A DNA stretch of 64,000 nt from the NCBI GenBank assembly GCA_963682025.1, contig OY821519.1:159271457-159335456 (forward strand), written 5' to 3'. Below, one piece after another: positions 1 to 11,353 of this stretch; the first letter of the stretch is position 1, and the number at the start of each line of letters is the position of its first letter. The translations under genes and the position numbers were made by a program. This DNA comes from Cordilura impudica. Lineage: Eukaryota > Arthropoda > Insecta > Diptera > Scathophagidae. The notes under the pieces are model-generated. The model was not told where the DNA came from and made no database searches. It saw nothing but the letters and a program-made list of their open reading frames with translations.

Positions 1-1254
1 ATTAAGTAGAAACCCGGTAGGTGTTTTTTATGTCGATATTACTGAAATGGATTGGATATTAGCTTTGCAGTTAAATGATGAAAGGTGTAGATATCTTATT
101 GCAATATTAAAGAAGACTCTAACAGATAAAGAGAAAAAACAGATATATAGCGAATATTTACTAAAAAAAAGGTAGGTTATATAAGAAAACATTAAACGGC
201 AGTAAGTGGGTTGTTCCACAATCTTCGAGAAAGGAAATTTTATTTAACCATCATGACAAAATTGGACATTTTTCTTTGGAAAAGACGATTTCTTATACTC
301 AAGAAAAATATTCGTTTCCCAATATGAAAAATTATGTTAAACGTTATATTGCATGTTGTCTCCCATGATCATATAACAAGGTGCCTACTGGTAAACAAGC
401 AGGAATGTTGCATCCGATTGATAAAAGTAACATACCTTTTGATACTGTTCATGTTGACCATATTGGTCCATTTACGAAGAGTATTCACGAGAATATGTAT
501 CTCATTGTTTTGGCAGATGGTTTTACGAAATATGTCATGTTAAAAGCAGTACAGAGTACAAAAGTAGAACCTTTTCTGAAATTTTTAGATGAATTTATAA
601 GAATTTTTGCAGTTCCCAGAAGAATGATTTGTGATAGAGCTAGCACATTTACTTGTCATAAATTTATAACATACGCCCAAGAGCATGGCATGAAAATAAT
701 ACATAATGCGACCGCCACTCTATGAGCCAATGGACAAGCAGAAAGGTATAATAGAACGATTTCATCGGCTTTGGGTACATCTGTAGAAAATGAAAAAAAA
801 ATGGGATGAGTCTATTGATGATGTTCAATGGGGATTAAATTCCACTGTTAACAAATCGACAGGAAAAATACCAAATGAGCTTTTATATGGGTTTTTACCA
901 AGGGGAATATATGATTTATATTTAATTAGTGAAGTCTATGAAATTAAAACTAAAGACGTTATAAATGCTAGAAGACAGGCAAATTCATTGATAGAAACTA
1001 TGCAACAATATCAAAAACAAAAATATAACCAAAGGAGAAAACCAAGTGAAATTTATAGAAAGGGGCAGTTAGTACTAGTACGGAAAATTAAATTAATGGG
1101 GGAGAATCGAAAACTTCCAAAATATAATGGCCCTTATCAGATTGTGAAATATTTGGGCAATGATAGGTATGTTATAAAGGACATGCCAGGTTCTAATAGA
1201 TCACAGAAACCATATGAAGGAATAACTTCCTCAGATAAAAGGGATGCGTCATGA
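1..1254 (+). pseudogene. Ty3/gypsy retrotransposon pol, 3' part (integrase), decayed
   Basis: This is the C-terminal part of a Ty3/gypsy polyprotein; integrase joins the cDNA to the host chromosome. About 40-180 resembles the linker after RNase H (DWILALQLNDERC). About 240-360 is the zinc-binding HHCC domain (HHDKIGH, then CC). 400-725 is the catalytic core, with the first Asp in VDHIGP and the second in CDRAS. The third catalytic residue, the Glu in NGQAERYNRT, lies just past the stop at 723-725. 790-1254 is the C-terminal DNA-binding region. Lesions: a frameshift near 173-185, in-frame TGA at 366-368 and 723-725, and a frameshift near 785. The 5' part lies outside the window. The class is secure; the lineage within Ty3/gypsy is not. 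Confidence 0.88.
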
Positions 1255-1391
1255 TTAGATAATATGAAAGTATATATGAGAATGAATTTTTGTTATATTA
1301 TTATGAAAAAAAAATGCTTGTAAATATGTATATTAATAATATATAATTCCAGATGCTTCACGAGGACGTGTGTGATGGAGCGTGGCCGAGT

Positions 1392-1868
1392 TGTAATCAC
1401 TGTGCTGAGAATATTTTAAAATAATCAAAGAAACATTTTCTAAATTTTATATGACAAAGAAAATATTTGTATATGAAAAAGAAAAATAAAAATTATTATT
1501 CGCCAGATACTCAAACGATAGACACTGGTTTTTATTTAAGCTTTTATTATAAATACCCTATGAGAAGTTCTAGACTTCTACTGTATGAGTGACTTTCTAA
1601 AGTACACTCAATATCTTATAATTCTAAGAGCGATTTTCTAAAATACGCTCAATAATATTAAATATATCCAATGCATTTTGTAGTTGGGCGGAGTTTCTCT
1701 CTATGTCAGTTTCTATCTACGGAGTTTCATAATTTACTCCAAATTATTCAAATATTGTCCAAATAGAAACTGTATATGTAGCAATTATATTTATTCAAAA
1801 CAAAATTAAAAATATCAATGGGTCAATAGTATCAATTGCATTAGTCAATAGTACTGGTTGTTTACCCC
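1392..1868 (+). repeat. possible 3' LTR of the gypsy remnant
   Basis: Downstream of the integrase, the sequence TGTAATCACTGTG follows a short tract that looks like the extreme end of a pol ORF. A TG...CA-bounded non-coding AT-rich block runs to about 1868. It contains related short motifs (TGACTTTCTAAAGTACACTCAATA and GCGATTTTCTAAAATACGCTCAATA-like). No 5' LTR is present for comparison, so the borders are guesses. Confidence 0.25.
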
Positions 1869-2059
1869 ACAAACTATATGTGTAATAATTATGTTTACTC
1901 GAAAGAATAGAAAAAGTGGAAAGAAACTCAACCGCAAAACAAAGCAGTGTCGTAAGCATGTTGTCAATGTTTACATTAAATCACACGCTATAACATGCAT
2001 ACTTTACAATACATGCGTTCAACGTGTTATAAAAGCTTGTTATCATCTCATCATAATCA

Positions 2060-2760
2060 ATAGATGAAAGGATATCATTCCAGTCAATATCGGATAGTAG
2101 AGCATTCAATTTTGGATAATCAGTTTTCGAAGAGCAATAAACATTTTCCTTCTGATTATGCACAGGATTCTTAATTGGCAAATTGAATGGAAGCAAAATA
2201 AGTAAATTTACTGTTAGATGATAACGATCTTCAGGTAAAGTAGTTGGATTAGATGGATGCAGCGATACTTCAGATGGTTGATTAATAAAAATTAGATCCA
2301 AGTTTTCCATACGCGTTTAGAATATGATTTACTTGGAAGAGACCATAATCAAATAATGATTCGATGAATTCATTTATACAGCCATTCATAACAACAGGAA
2401 CCAAATAATTGGTGTTATAAGAATTTGCCCACGAAATAGATGGTAAGTTGAAATCGCCAAAAAAAGATAACTAAATCAGATGTTTTAGAATTCTAGAATG
2501 ATTTTTTCATGGCTGACATATGGTTAATGTATATATCATCACTGGAACCAGGAGGGACATACCAAAATGAGATGTATAATGATTTGTGTCTTAATTTGAT
2601 TTTTATCGCAACAAATTCAATATCAGATGTGGGTGGAAGAGTCTATAATTTACTCCACCTCCAGTTTTTTTTAGTTATATTAACACGATCACATCTGTAT
2701 ATATGGTACTTATCATAAAGAATTTCAGAGTTTGTTACGGTTGTGGAATTTTGAAAGAAA
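2060..2760 (-). pseudogene. non-LTR retrotransposon endonuclease fragment (Jockey-like)
   Basis: The minus strand encodes most of an apurinic-type endonuclease, the target-nicking domain at the start of ORF2. In order: EILYDKYHIYRCDR near 2690-2730, IEFVAIKIKL near 2610, YISFWYVPPGS near 2560, the catalytic-site motif FGDFNLPSISW near 2445, and LDLIFINQP near 2290. A weak linker (DWNDILSSIDYDEMITSFY) then runs to about 2060. The pieces lie in at least three frames, with frameshifts near 2310 and 2470 and another in the Gly-rich stretch near 2650. Neither reverse transcriptase nor ORF1 is attached, so it is a double-truncated copy. The domain is clear; assignment to Jockey rather than a sister clade is inference. 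Confidence 0.8.
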
Positions 2761-4019
2761 ATTTAACTTGACATAATATTTACTTTGCAAAATATTTTAA
2801 TTTTTATTTTTTTTAAATCAATGATTCTTTGAAAAGAATGAAAATGTTTTTGACATTTTTTTTTATTAAAAAAGACAATTGTTGGTGATTCTTGAAAAAG
2901 AAAAGTAAACTCTTGAGAGTGTGCTGAGAAATAAAACTCAAATATAGAAAATTTTAGAATTTTTATGGAAATGGATAAAATAAAGAATTTAAAAATAATG
3001 TGATACATATACATATATATTGACAATAAAACAATATAAATAATTAAAGTTATGATAAAATTTTTTTATGAATTTTGAAATTGTAAATTTTGTATAAGTA
3101 CGAGTACATGCGAACTTCAGTACAAATAAAGAAAGTATCTTTATTAATAGAATGAACTGAAGAAAATCATTACAAAAGAAATATATTAAAAATAAAATTG
3201 GTGAAAGTTAAATTGAACAATTTTGAAACTTGCAACATTCATAAGAAAGGAAACCCGCAATTTTTGGATTGAAATTGATTAAAGAAGCTGGTGAAACCTT
3301 AAGAACAAAAAAAGGGAAATATATAACAAAATCTTATTTTTTTTTTTGCATATAATAAATTTCAATATTATTTTTTTTTAAATTGATTAATTTTTTTACA
3401 TTAAATTATTATCCCTTTTCTATTATTATTAATTGTTTAATAAACCATCTTCGACAAGGATCATATGGCCATATCATCGTGAGAAGTCTGGGTAAGTTAT
3501 TATTATCAAAGAAATTTTTGAAAATTTAAATGGAAAATTTAATTAATCTCACGTTTTAAATAAATAATATAAACATATTGACTTTGAATTTTGTTTTTGT
3601 GTTATGTAAATATATACTTTTTTTTTGTTTCGCAATTTCAATATATTATAGATACATATGTACATACATATATATTCATTTTCTTATAATAAATATATTT
3701 AATAATTATAAACATAATAATGTATAATAAATGAATTCTAAATGTTTGTTTTAAAAATAATGTTGGAATAATTTATTTAATTAAGAGTTGTGGGTATAAT
3801 TGGCAAAATTAATGTACACATAAAATAAGCAGGTAACTAATATTAGTTAGGGATTATTTCAAAGTGAAAAGCCTATGAGATAATCAAAGGTGACATCTAT
3901 TGTCAATGGGGTGGGTATAGGTTAGGAGTACCCAACATCTAGTCTCCTGCAAAATATTCGGATGATAATGTACAGCACTAGAGAGACCCGGAAAGAGCTA
4001 GACTAGGAAACTAGTAACA
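2761..4019. other. AT-rich spacer, no recognisable gene
   Basis: Long T and A runs and short ATA repeats dominate. No ORF has protein-like composition. A less AT-rich tract at about 3840-4010 looks like the edge of an unknown repeat but shows no diagnostic ends. Confidence 0.5.
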
Positions 4020-5095
4020 AGTTATGAATATTATTATTAAGCCAGGTTTCAGTAAAAACAATAATATTTTAATTGAAGTCAACACTTTCAACAAATAGTG
4101 TAGATAATTTAGTTTTTAAGCCTCCAACATTCTGATAAACTACAGACAAATGTTCATCAGATGGTAAGGAATTTAGTTTTTTTTGGCAAATCCACCGTTC
4201 GAGGAGGTAATTGAACAGCATTAGACGAAGCAGTATATTTGAAAATATACTCACGAATTATAGCTTTCGGTTGCCAAAAATCTGGATTTACAACCGTAGA
4301 AAACACTTCTTCAGAAAGGATAATTTTAAAAGATGCTTTACTTCGCTTTTCGGCGTATTTAAATTTAAAAACATTTATATTAATATCAATAGGAAGGCGT
4401 GGTTTTATGTAAAATGATACATCTTCTTCTGTTGTCTCAGCTGTGAATCGAGCAGCAAAAATGGTTTTATTTGACGCAATCACTCTTAATTGTTTAGGAA
4501 CATTTGTTGGAACAGTACTATTAATATTATCCATGGAACCAGTATTAAGCGGACAATTAACAGGGGAATAAAATATATTTGAACAAGCATGCGCCATGTT
4601 AAAAGGCATAAGTACGTTTTTAGATAGAATGCTTTCAGGATGCGTAATTTGATTGAAGACAAAATTATTTTGAGCATTAATTGAAGAATTAGGTAATATA
4701 TTGATGGTAGAAACACTCGATGGATCATTTTCTGAAGTCAATGTAAATGGAGCCGAATTATTTGTTGCATTTGAATCAGATGTAGGATTCATTTTTTTAG
4801 ATTTTGGTGACATTTTTTTTTCTTTTGGGGGATTTTGATGAAGATTCAAGCCATGTATTTAAGTTGGAAGGGTTATAAAACAGGACTTTATGCTTTTTAA
4901 GCTTCTCAGTAAAAATCATGAGGTCTTGACTTATGGTATCTAATTCACTTCGAGTATTTTTAAAGAACGAATAAAATTGGATATCATAAATCTTACATTT
5001 ACTGCAGCACCATCGAAGTCCTTTATCTTCCCGTAAATTATCAGCAGTACGAGTAGTTAATTCAACACATTTGGCATGATAAACTACTGTTTGCG
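4020..5095 (-). pseudogene. PHD-containing non-LTR retrotransposon (CR1-like): ORF1 and start of ORF2
   Basis: Reading leftwards, the second half of a PHD-type zinc finger appears first (YHAKCVEL, then WCCSKCKI; about 4980-5090). A coiled, Lys-rich linker follows. After a frameshift in an A-run near 4805-4845 comes a 230-residue segment. Its last 90 residues have the RRM-like pattern of CR1-type ORF1 proteins: IFAARFTAETTEEDV, then VVNPDFWQPKAIIREY. The ORF1 product is the RNA-binding gag-like protein. ORF1 ends at 4157. ORF2 overlaps it in another frame and starts the endonuclease: LSVVYQNVGGLKTKL, an in-frame TAA, then IIVFTETWLNNN, breaking off near 4020. The first PHD cysteines are missing because an unrelated repeat begins at about 5095. 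Confidence 0.78.
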
Positions 5096-5478
5096 TATGT
5101 AGGAAAAAAATATATGAAAAATAAAAACACAATTTAATTTTAGGTTTTATAAGAAGAGAAAATAAAATCTCTATTTTATTTGTATATACAAATGTATTAC
5201 CTTTTTTAAAATATGCACAGCGGATGGTGTTTATGTGTACGAAGGTACCAAAACGATTGATTTTATAAGTTAAAAAATAAAGAGAGAAGGTGGCGAACAA
5301 TATCTAAGTACCGTTAACGGTTTTACTAGTTAAAATCTATGTAAACACTCCTTTCAACGATGTATAAAAAAAAGGAGTTTCATAGATTTTAACCCAGAAT
5401 TAACCCAAAAATGGCTAATCGACTCAAAGCGGAAAAGTACAAAGAAAATATTAAATTGTACTTAAACATTGCCGGCCA
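5092..5478. repeat. unclassified interspersed repeat R, copy 0
   Basis: This stretch is nearly identical to 16835-17178, 26060-26430 and 35316-35686, so it is a dispersed repeat older than the triplication. It contains the palindrome TACCGTTAACGGT and a 63-bp hairpin at 5331-5393. On the plus strand it ends with a potential ATG-led segment (MANRLKAEKYKENIKLYLN). No known transposase or polymerase motif is visible. Confidence 0.7.
5329..5393. repeat. hairpin (inverted repeat) in repeat R
   Basis: The left arm GTTAAAATCTATGTAAACACTCC is complementary to the right arm GGAGTTTCATAGATTTTAAC (20 nt, three extra bases in the left arm). The arms flank a loop of about 22 nt. The hairpin is conserved in two of the three other copies of R. 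Confidence 0.8.
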
Positions 5479-5626
5479 CCTTGCAACTTCCAGATATGTT
5501 GCAACAATAATACTTTAACAAATAACTTAAATTTCTTAAAATAAGGCATAGTTCAGTTTAAAAATGTGAGCTTGAATTCAATTTATTAAAAAATTTTTTT
5601 TTCTTTAAAACACTTAAAGTTAAATT

Positions 5627-5776
5627 GGCCAGTAGGGACCTCGACGTAACAATTTTCCATAGGCCAGTAGGGACCCCAATGGAAAATTGATTATAAATAA
5701 GTATGAGCCAGTAGGGACTCTACAATTTGAGCCAGTAAGGACTCTACATATGAGCCAGTAAGGACTCTACAATGGA
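5627..5776. repeat. short tandem repeat, five GCCAGTARGGAC blocks
   Basis: Five copies of GCCAGTARGGAC(Y) lie at 22-35 bp spacing. The last three are regular at about 23 bp (GAGCCAGTARGGACTCTACA). The array starts a few bases after the stop codon of the minus-strand protease ORF at about 5775. Confidence 0.8.
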
Positions 5777-6800
5777 GATGGACCAGATATGACCCATCCA
5801 AAAATGGTGTATTGGGCCATTGGAAGTCCCGGGCTCGCCTGTATCCGATTTTTCATCACCTGTGGATTAATTGCTGGACCTAAAACTAACGCGACCCGCC
5901 CGGAATGATTAAACGTGGGATCCGAAAGTTGGAACACAACGAAATGCTCCCTTATCGCGTCTGGAATTGACTGGAAGGAGTTCTGATTCCTAACATCTTC
6001 GTGACTCTAGCGGTGATTGTAATTTTCTGGGTCGAGTCGTATATTGACGTAATCGTTAACCGACAAAACCGGTTGTTGTCCATCTTTGAAACTAGCAACC
6101 ATATCTGATGGACCAACGTTCCGCAAATATAACTTGCACTACAGCAAGGGTCGAGCACTGCTCGTACCGGAATGGCCTTTCCGGGTATATTTAATTCAAC
6201 TTGAAGCGTAGGCGACAAATTAAGGACATGACGTATAGGCAAGGATTGAACTTTAGAAACGGACGACAATGGACGAGACTTTCGTTTTGCACGATTCTGG
6301 TGGTCAGAACTACGTGACCTTGAATTCGCATGCAACAAAGTATTGTGGTCACACTGGCAGACCCGGCACTTTGACGTGCTAGGACACAATTTTGCCATAT
6401 GAGAATGGGCCAAGCACTTCGAACAGTATCGATGAAATATCACCATACGAAGGCGGCGCTCATAACTCATATCCCGAAACAAATGACAGAAGCGCAGAGG
6501 GTGACGTCGTTCGCAGAGTCTACATAGAGGGGACGATGGCGGTTTAATCGGAGCCGAGGTAGACAGTGGCTTCGAACCCGAGGCTTCCATAGCTTTCGTA
6601 GTCACCACGACCGGCGATGATGCAACTGTCTCAGCATGGACAGTTTCAACAGCGGGCGTTGCTTCCAATGATGGATTTACCACTGGAACGATTGTCGTTG
6701 TTGTTGTCACTGCTGGACTAGGAACGGCTGCGGGAGAAGTTTTAGGTTCCGAAATCTCCACAGCATCCTCATAATCGAGCAGAGCATCGTCAAAAAAGTT
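5777..6800 (-). pseudogene. BEL/Pao element B: gag C-terminus with zinc knuckles plus protease
   Basis: A BEL/Pao gag-protease segment, 5'-truncated. From the N-terminal end: a Pro/Thr/Val-rich linker, then a cysteine-rich nucleocapsid with CRLCERRHPLRFC, CSKCLAHSHMAKLC and CRVCQCDHNTLLH (about 6340-6540). The retropepsin follows; its active-site Asp is in ALDPCCSASY (about 6150). A one-base frameshift near 5985 moves the rest into another frame: PDAIREHFVVF, VALVLGPAINPQVMKNRI, YTIFGWVISGPSPL, ending in TAG at about 5775. The protease matures the polyprotein in virus-like particles. The ORF is open upstream to about 6800 with no convincing start. No reverse transcriptase follows, and its upstream side abuts the integrase end of BEL-A with no LTR between, so this is a fragment joined by rearrangement. 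Confidence 0.85.
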
Positions 6801-6867
6801 GGGAGAGATTCCATATTTCTATGAAACAATAAAAAATTTAAAGAAAATATCGAAGAAAAAGTGTAAA

Positions 6868-8192
6868 TTATTCGGTCAAAATGACCAGTTTGGTTATTGG
6901 TCGTTTTACAACCCCATTAGCAGTACGAATATCCGCGACCCTTACGCGACCGTCACTTTCCGGATAAACTTTTATGAACCGGCCTAAACGCCACGATGTC
7001 GGAGGTAGATTTTCATGCTTGATAACGACTAAGTCGTTTTCCTGTAGATCGCGTTCTGGATATTTCCATTTATAGCGCTTATTTAACGTCATTAAATATT
7101 CTTCTTTCCATCGGCGACAAAAAAGTTGAGACAACGCTTTCATTTTTCGAAATCGATTAACAAGACTTATCGGAGATTCATTAATTTAAGGCTCCGGGGG
7201 AGCAAGTATTGGTCCACCTATTAAAAAATTACCAGGAGTCAGAGCTGCTGGTTCCCGAAGGTTATCCGCCATAGAACAAAGAGGACGTGAATTTAGACAA
7301 GCTTCGATTCTTGCGAGAACTGAAGAAAGTTCTTCAAAAGTATATTTAAAAGATTGCGCTTCCTTACGAAAATGGTGTTTAAAACTCTTGACACCGGCTT
7401 CCCAAAAGCCACCCATATGAGGTGCCCGGGCCGGTATAAACCGCCAAGTTAAACCCTGAATACCATAAATAGAACCCACTGCAATCTGACTTTCTTTAAG
7501 AAACATCTTAAAATCCTTCTCTAATTCACGCGATGCACCTATGAAATTTGTGCCATTATCCGAAAATATAGTGTAGGGGCAACCTCGTCGAGAAATAAAT
7601 CTGTGAAAGGCAGATAAAAAAGTAGGCGTCGATAAATCAGACGTGGCCTCTAAATGAATTGCTTTCGTACAAAAGCAAACAAAAATACAAACGTAGCCCT
7701 TCGTTATCCTACAAGCTCTGCCCGTGAAACTTTTGATGTCAAAGGGACCAGCAAAATCAACGCCCGTTGTCATAAATGGTCTAGTAAGAGTAGTTCTTTG
7801 AGGGGGCAGAGCCGCCATAATTTGATGACACGATACTTTACGGTCAATAATGCACCGTTTACAACGACCAATGACTCCACGAATTTTCGACTTCAAGCGT
7901 GGAACCCAATATTCAATGCGCAGTATTCGCAACATCAACTGATTTCCACCGTGAATGGAAATCATAGGAACAAATTCTATTAACAATTGAGTAAATCGGC
8001 TCGAATAAGGTAAAATAATAGGATATTTCTCCGTATATGAAAGGGATGGTGATTTAACCAAGCGACCATTCAATCTTATCACACCGTCTTTATCGAGAAA
8101 GGGATTCAAAGAAATAAGGCAACTCTTTGAACGGTTTTTTGTCTAAAGGCACTTATATTCATCTGCATAGTGATGTTTCTGAGCCACAATGG
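6868..8192 (-). pseudogene. BEL-A integrase and C-terminal domain
   Basis: Integrase of the BEL/Pao element whose upstream part lies at 8193-9407 and 13118-15796. The zinc-binding region is at 7830-7960 (IHGGNQLMLRIL, then CKRCIIDRK). The core has GVDFAGPFDIKSF with the first Asp and FSDNGTNFIGA with the second. HMGGFWEAGVKSFK supplies the Glu region (about 7400). The BEL-typical C-terminal domain (DLVVIKHENLPPTSWRLGR, then VRVADIRT) ends at TAA 6868. Lesions: a frameshift near 8200, in-frame TAG at 8143-8145 and in-frame TAA at 7186-7188, the last separating core and C-terminal domain. No LTR follows; the flank is BEL/Pao fragment B. Confidence 0.9.
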
Positions 8193-9407
8193 CTAAATGC
8201 AATTTTGTTCTTCTGATTTCATAACCAGCAACGATTTTATCCACGTATATGAGATTATCCGAAGAGCTCGATCAAGGCGAGAGTAATTATTCAAAATATC
8301 CACATATATATCTTCCCCCTTAACGTCCGTAAAAAAGGAAGCATGAGTTTTGACAACCCGACCCTCAATGTCAGTGTCAAGATAACTTAGATCCGTTATA
8401 TTCCAGTGCACTTTATCTTGACCCAGCCGTCTTGGACCATGCCACCAAAGCTTACTATTTTCCAGCTCAGTGGGAGAGGTACCACGACTACCGAAATCTG
8501 CAGGGTTATCCTCAGAACGAACATGATACCAATTATGGTTTCTTACATTTTCTTGAATGCGGCATACTCTGTTCGCTACAAATGTGGTCCAGGAACACGG
8601 CGTTTTCCTTAACCAAGAAAGGACTATCGTCGAATCAGTCCAACAGTAAATTTGATCAATTTTAATATCAATTTCACTTATTACCGTCTTCAAAAGTTCA
8701 GAGGCTAACACCGCCCCGCACAGCTCTAAACGAGGTAAAGAAATTGATTTGATGGGGGCTACTTTGGTTTTCGATGAAAGTAGGTGAGTATGAATTTCGC
8801 CGTTAGAGGCCTGAATTCGAATATAAATAACCCCCGCATATGCTTTTTCCGAGGCATCAGAAAAAACATGAAGCTCAACAGAATTTCCCGGTGAATAATT
8901 AACCCATCTTGGAATACGAATAGTATTTACCTTATGACAAGAAGTTACAAATCTTTTCCATTCATCTTCCGGCGAAATTGGAAGCATATCATCCCAATTT
9001 ATATTATCAAGCCAAATTTTTTGCATGATAATTTTAGCAACCACAATGACAGGACCTAACCAACATACAGGATCAAACAATTTCGCGATAGTCGATAAGA
9101 CTTCCCTCTTAGTATACCCAGATTTTAATGAAATAGGAGTCACACTAAAATAAAACTAGTCCAACAGAGCGTTCCACTGAATTCCTAAAGTCTTTGAAGT
9201 ACTCGATTCTATAAAGGTCAATAATTTAACGTCAACTAAATGGTCCAAAGGTATGTCTTTCAAAATAGTCCTGTTGTTGGAAGTCGATTTTCTTAGCTGA
9301 AACTTGGCGGAAGCCAAAGCAGCAACGAGTTGATCACGAGCCATTAATGCAGTCGAAATGTCATGAGTCCCTGTCAAAACGTCGTCAACGTACATGCACT
9401 TTCGTAG
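8193..9407 (-). pseudogene. BEL-A reverse transcriptase (from YVDD) and RNase H
   Basis: This begins in the middle of the reverse-transcriptase palm. The codons for CMYVDDVLTG (9380-9400, catalytic Asp pair) are the first intact BEL codons left of the R1-like inserts. The thumb/connection follows (VLSTIAKLFDPVCWLGP near 9080). RNase H then has its Asp/Glu pattern: HVFSDASEKAYAGVIY near 8860, LPRLELCGAVLAS near 8725, CWTDSTIVLSWL near 8620, ADFGSRG near 8490. The in-frame TAG at 9156-9158 is the only stop in about 1.2 kb, and the frame is lost near 8200. The upstream half of the same reverse transcriptase ends at 13130, and the reading frame is continuous across the removed inserts. Confidence 0.93.
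9395..9407. repeat. target-site copy 1, TGCACTTTCGTAG
   Basis: The left border of insert 1. On the minus strand it encodes LRKC, directly before MYVDD of BEL-A. Identical 13-mers lie at 10440-10452 and 13118-13130. Confidence 0.9.
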
Positions 9408-10439
9408 GGAGCAAAAGTTGTATTCATTATGAACTGGCTTGCCAGAGACGTGATACAATGGCCTATAACCTACCTCCAAGTGGTGCTCCTGGGCAACGCT
9501 AGGCAAAGCCAGTTAATTCTGGTGATTATTCCTAGCGGCTAAAGGTTAAGGAAGAGAAATGTCTGCCAGTGCAATCCCTTCACGGGGGATAACTGGTAGT
9601 TACTAAATTGGCTAATTAGTAGCGAAGCCTTACCAAAAGGCGCTAAATTTGGTACTGCGGGGAGATCGAATTGCCCAAAAAGAGGACTTTTCGACTTCTT
9701 GCGGATACCAAGCGAGCCATAGCACTCTAATCTGATAGCCGACTGGTGGATCGTGAAACATCCAACCAGATGAAAAGGTTGTCACAACCCTTTAATATAT
9801 GTGAGTCCAAGTTGAATTGACGGTATTGTTGGACCACATTACGAACGTGGCACTAGAGGCTTTCGAATCTGATGTGCAGAGGAGATCGCTGTGTGTGACT
9901 AGTAGGGGTGGTTGTAGAGTGGAAGAGCTGGTATATGTGTTGGATGGAAATGCTGGTATATGCGTTGTTTGGGTGGCATGAGTGGAAGATGAGTCGCAAG
10001 ATGAATCGGATGCAAGAATGTCGGATGTAGCATGAGCAGAAGTCTTTTTGACGATACAAGAGTGCGTAGAAATGGGTCAGAAAACAGTGCTATGGTAAGC
10101 AAGGTCAAAGCAGAAGTCTTTGACGAATCTTTTACGATCTCATTGGGAACGGCCCCTCGGGGAGTTTCGCAGTAGCTTGTGGTGCCCGTATCGCGGGCAG
10201 ATCACAGATCGATGTGGAGGTGCATCCACCCAGGTGTTGCTAGCTCTAAAGCAAAAGTTTTAGATAGGCTCGACACAATAACAAAGTGTGGAGTGATGCC
10301 GTGAACATCACTCCAGCTTGTAACCGTCTTTTGGCGGGGCGAAGGCAAGACGCATAGTATCTCTCCATGTGCTAAGACCACCGTGTGGTTAAGTCGACAA
10401 GACAGGCACGCACGTAAAACCCATATGACATATGACATA
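9408..10439 (+). mobile_element. R1-like non-LTR insert 1 (3' fragment, no poly(A))
   Basis: A 1,032-bp GC-richer segment bounded on both sides by TGCACTTTCGTAG. No protein domain is recognised. I interpret it as a 5'-truncated copy consisting of the end of ORF2 (possibly the first 120 bp) and a long 3' UTR. The orientation and family rest on the last 60 bp: the stretch reading ACCACCGTGTGGTTAAG... GACAGGCACGCACGTAAAAC aligns with the 3' end of insert 2 (GCACCGTGAGGTTATG... GACGGGTACTCATGTTAAAC). It ends in short CATATGA repeats with no poly(A) tail. The two tails are clearly diverged, so this is a related subfamily and not a duplicate. Confidence 0.6.
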
Positions 10440-10452
10440 TGCACTTTCGTAG
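10440..10452. repeat. target-site copy 2, TGCACTTTCGTAG
   Basis: Shared border between the 3' end of insert 1 and the 5' end of insert 2. Confidence 0.9.
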
Positions 10453-11353
10453 TCATTCGTTGTTTGACTGTTGAAGTGTACGGTTGTGTTTTTCTAAAAC
10501 GTCGCGATAATTAGTTGAATTTTTGAATTTTTCTAAGTGAATAAAAGTGATAGTGTGTGTGTGTGATATTGTTTTTGTAAAGTTGAGACTCCGCTGAGCG
10601 GGTGCGCCGCTGAACAAAAATAATCTCCGGCAAATTGTGAGGTTAAACTCACTTTTTGTGGTAAGGTAGTGGTGAGTGGCAGTGGTAAGTGTGAACGCGG
10701 TTGCCATTAGTGACATGCTATTGCGGGTCGGTAATAAAGTTCATTTCCGGTCGGTAAGACAGTGCAAAAATTCGGATTTGTCGGTAAAACGGTTCACTTC
10801 CGGTTCCGGTTTGTGTCTGTGCTAGTCGGTCGGTAGGTAGTGCAGTTCAAGTGTCTTGGATAACTTCCGCTGAAGTTAGTGCAGTACGTAGGTGAGTGGG
10901 TGCGTATAAGTACTAGTTTTTAAAAAACTATTAAGTATACGCAACCAGCACAACTGTTTGGTTCACTAGAAGTCTTAGTGTCCGTCCTTCCGTCGGTTGT
11001 CTGTCCTTCCATGGCAGCGTCCGTCTGTCCGCGGTTGTGTCCGTCGGTTGTCCGTCTGTCCGTGGCAGTGTCCGTCTGTCCGCGGCAGTGTCCGTCTGTC
11101 CGCGGCAGTGTCCGTCTGTCCGTAATTAAAAATTTTTAATCGCGGTTCGTGGTGTGATTGTGGTTTTTTGATTCGATAAATTGATACCGTCGTATCGGTT
11201 GCGGTTAGGGCCGTTAGCTTTTTAGTGCATTTGGCGATTCCTTGGGTCTGTAAACAGTTTGTCGGGGTACTGTTCGGTACGGGTAACTGTTATCGGTCGG
11301 TACACAGATCGATTTTTGCTTACGTATTTGGCAGTACGTACTGCCCGGGTAAG
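10453..11353 (+). promoter_or_regulatory. 5' UTR of R1-like insert 2, with tandem array
   Basis: Non-coding sequence from the 13-bp target repeat to the ORF1 start. It contains a (GT)n tract near 10553-10564 and a G/C-rich array at 10979-11123 of roughly 20-bp units (GTCCGTCTGTCCGYGGCAGT). Non-LTR elements carry internal promoters here; the promoter role is inferred. Confidence 0.5.
10979..11123 (+). repeat. tandem repeat, GTCCGTCTGTCCG units
   Basis: About six or seven imperfect repeats of a 20-21 bp unit. The last three (about 11062-11123) are almost identical. It occurs once, because it lies just outside the triplicated segment. Confidence 0.85.

Noticed and set aside
1..1868. Envelope gene after the gypsy pol
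   Set aside because: No ORF follows the integrase; sequence passes directly into AT-rich non-coding DNA.
9853..10456. Several minus-strand ORFs of 68-84 codons in insert 1
   Set aside because: Overlapping His/Ser/Thr-rich frames with no domain. They are antisense to an element whose tail aligns with insert 2 in the plus direction.
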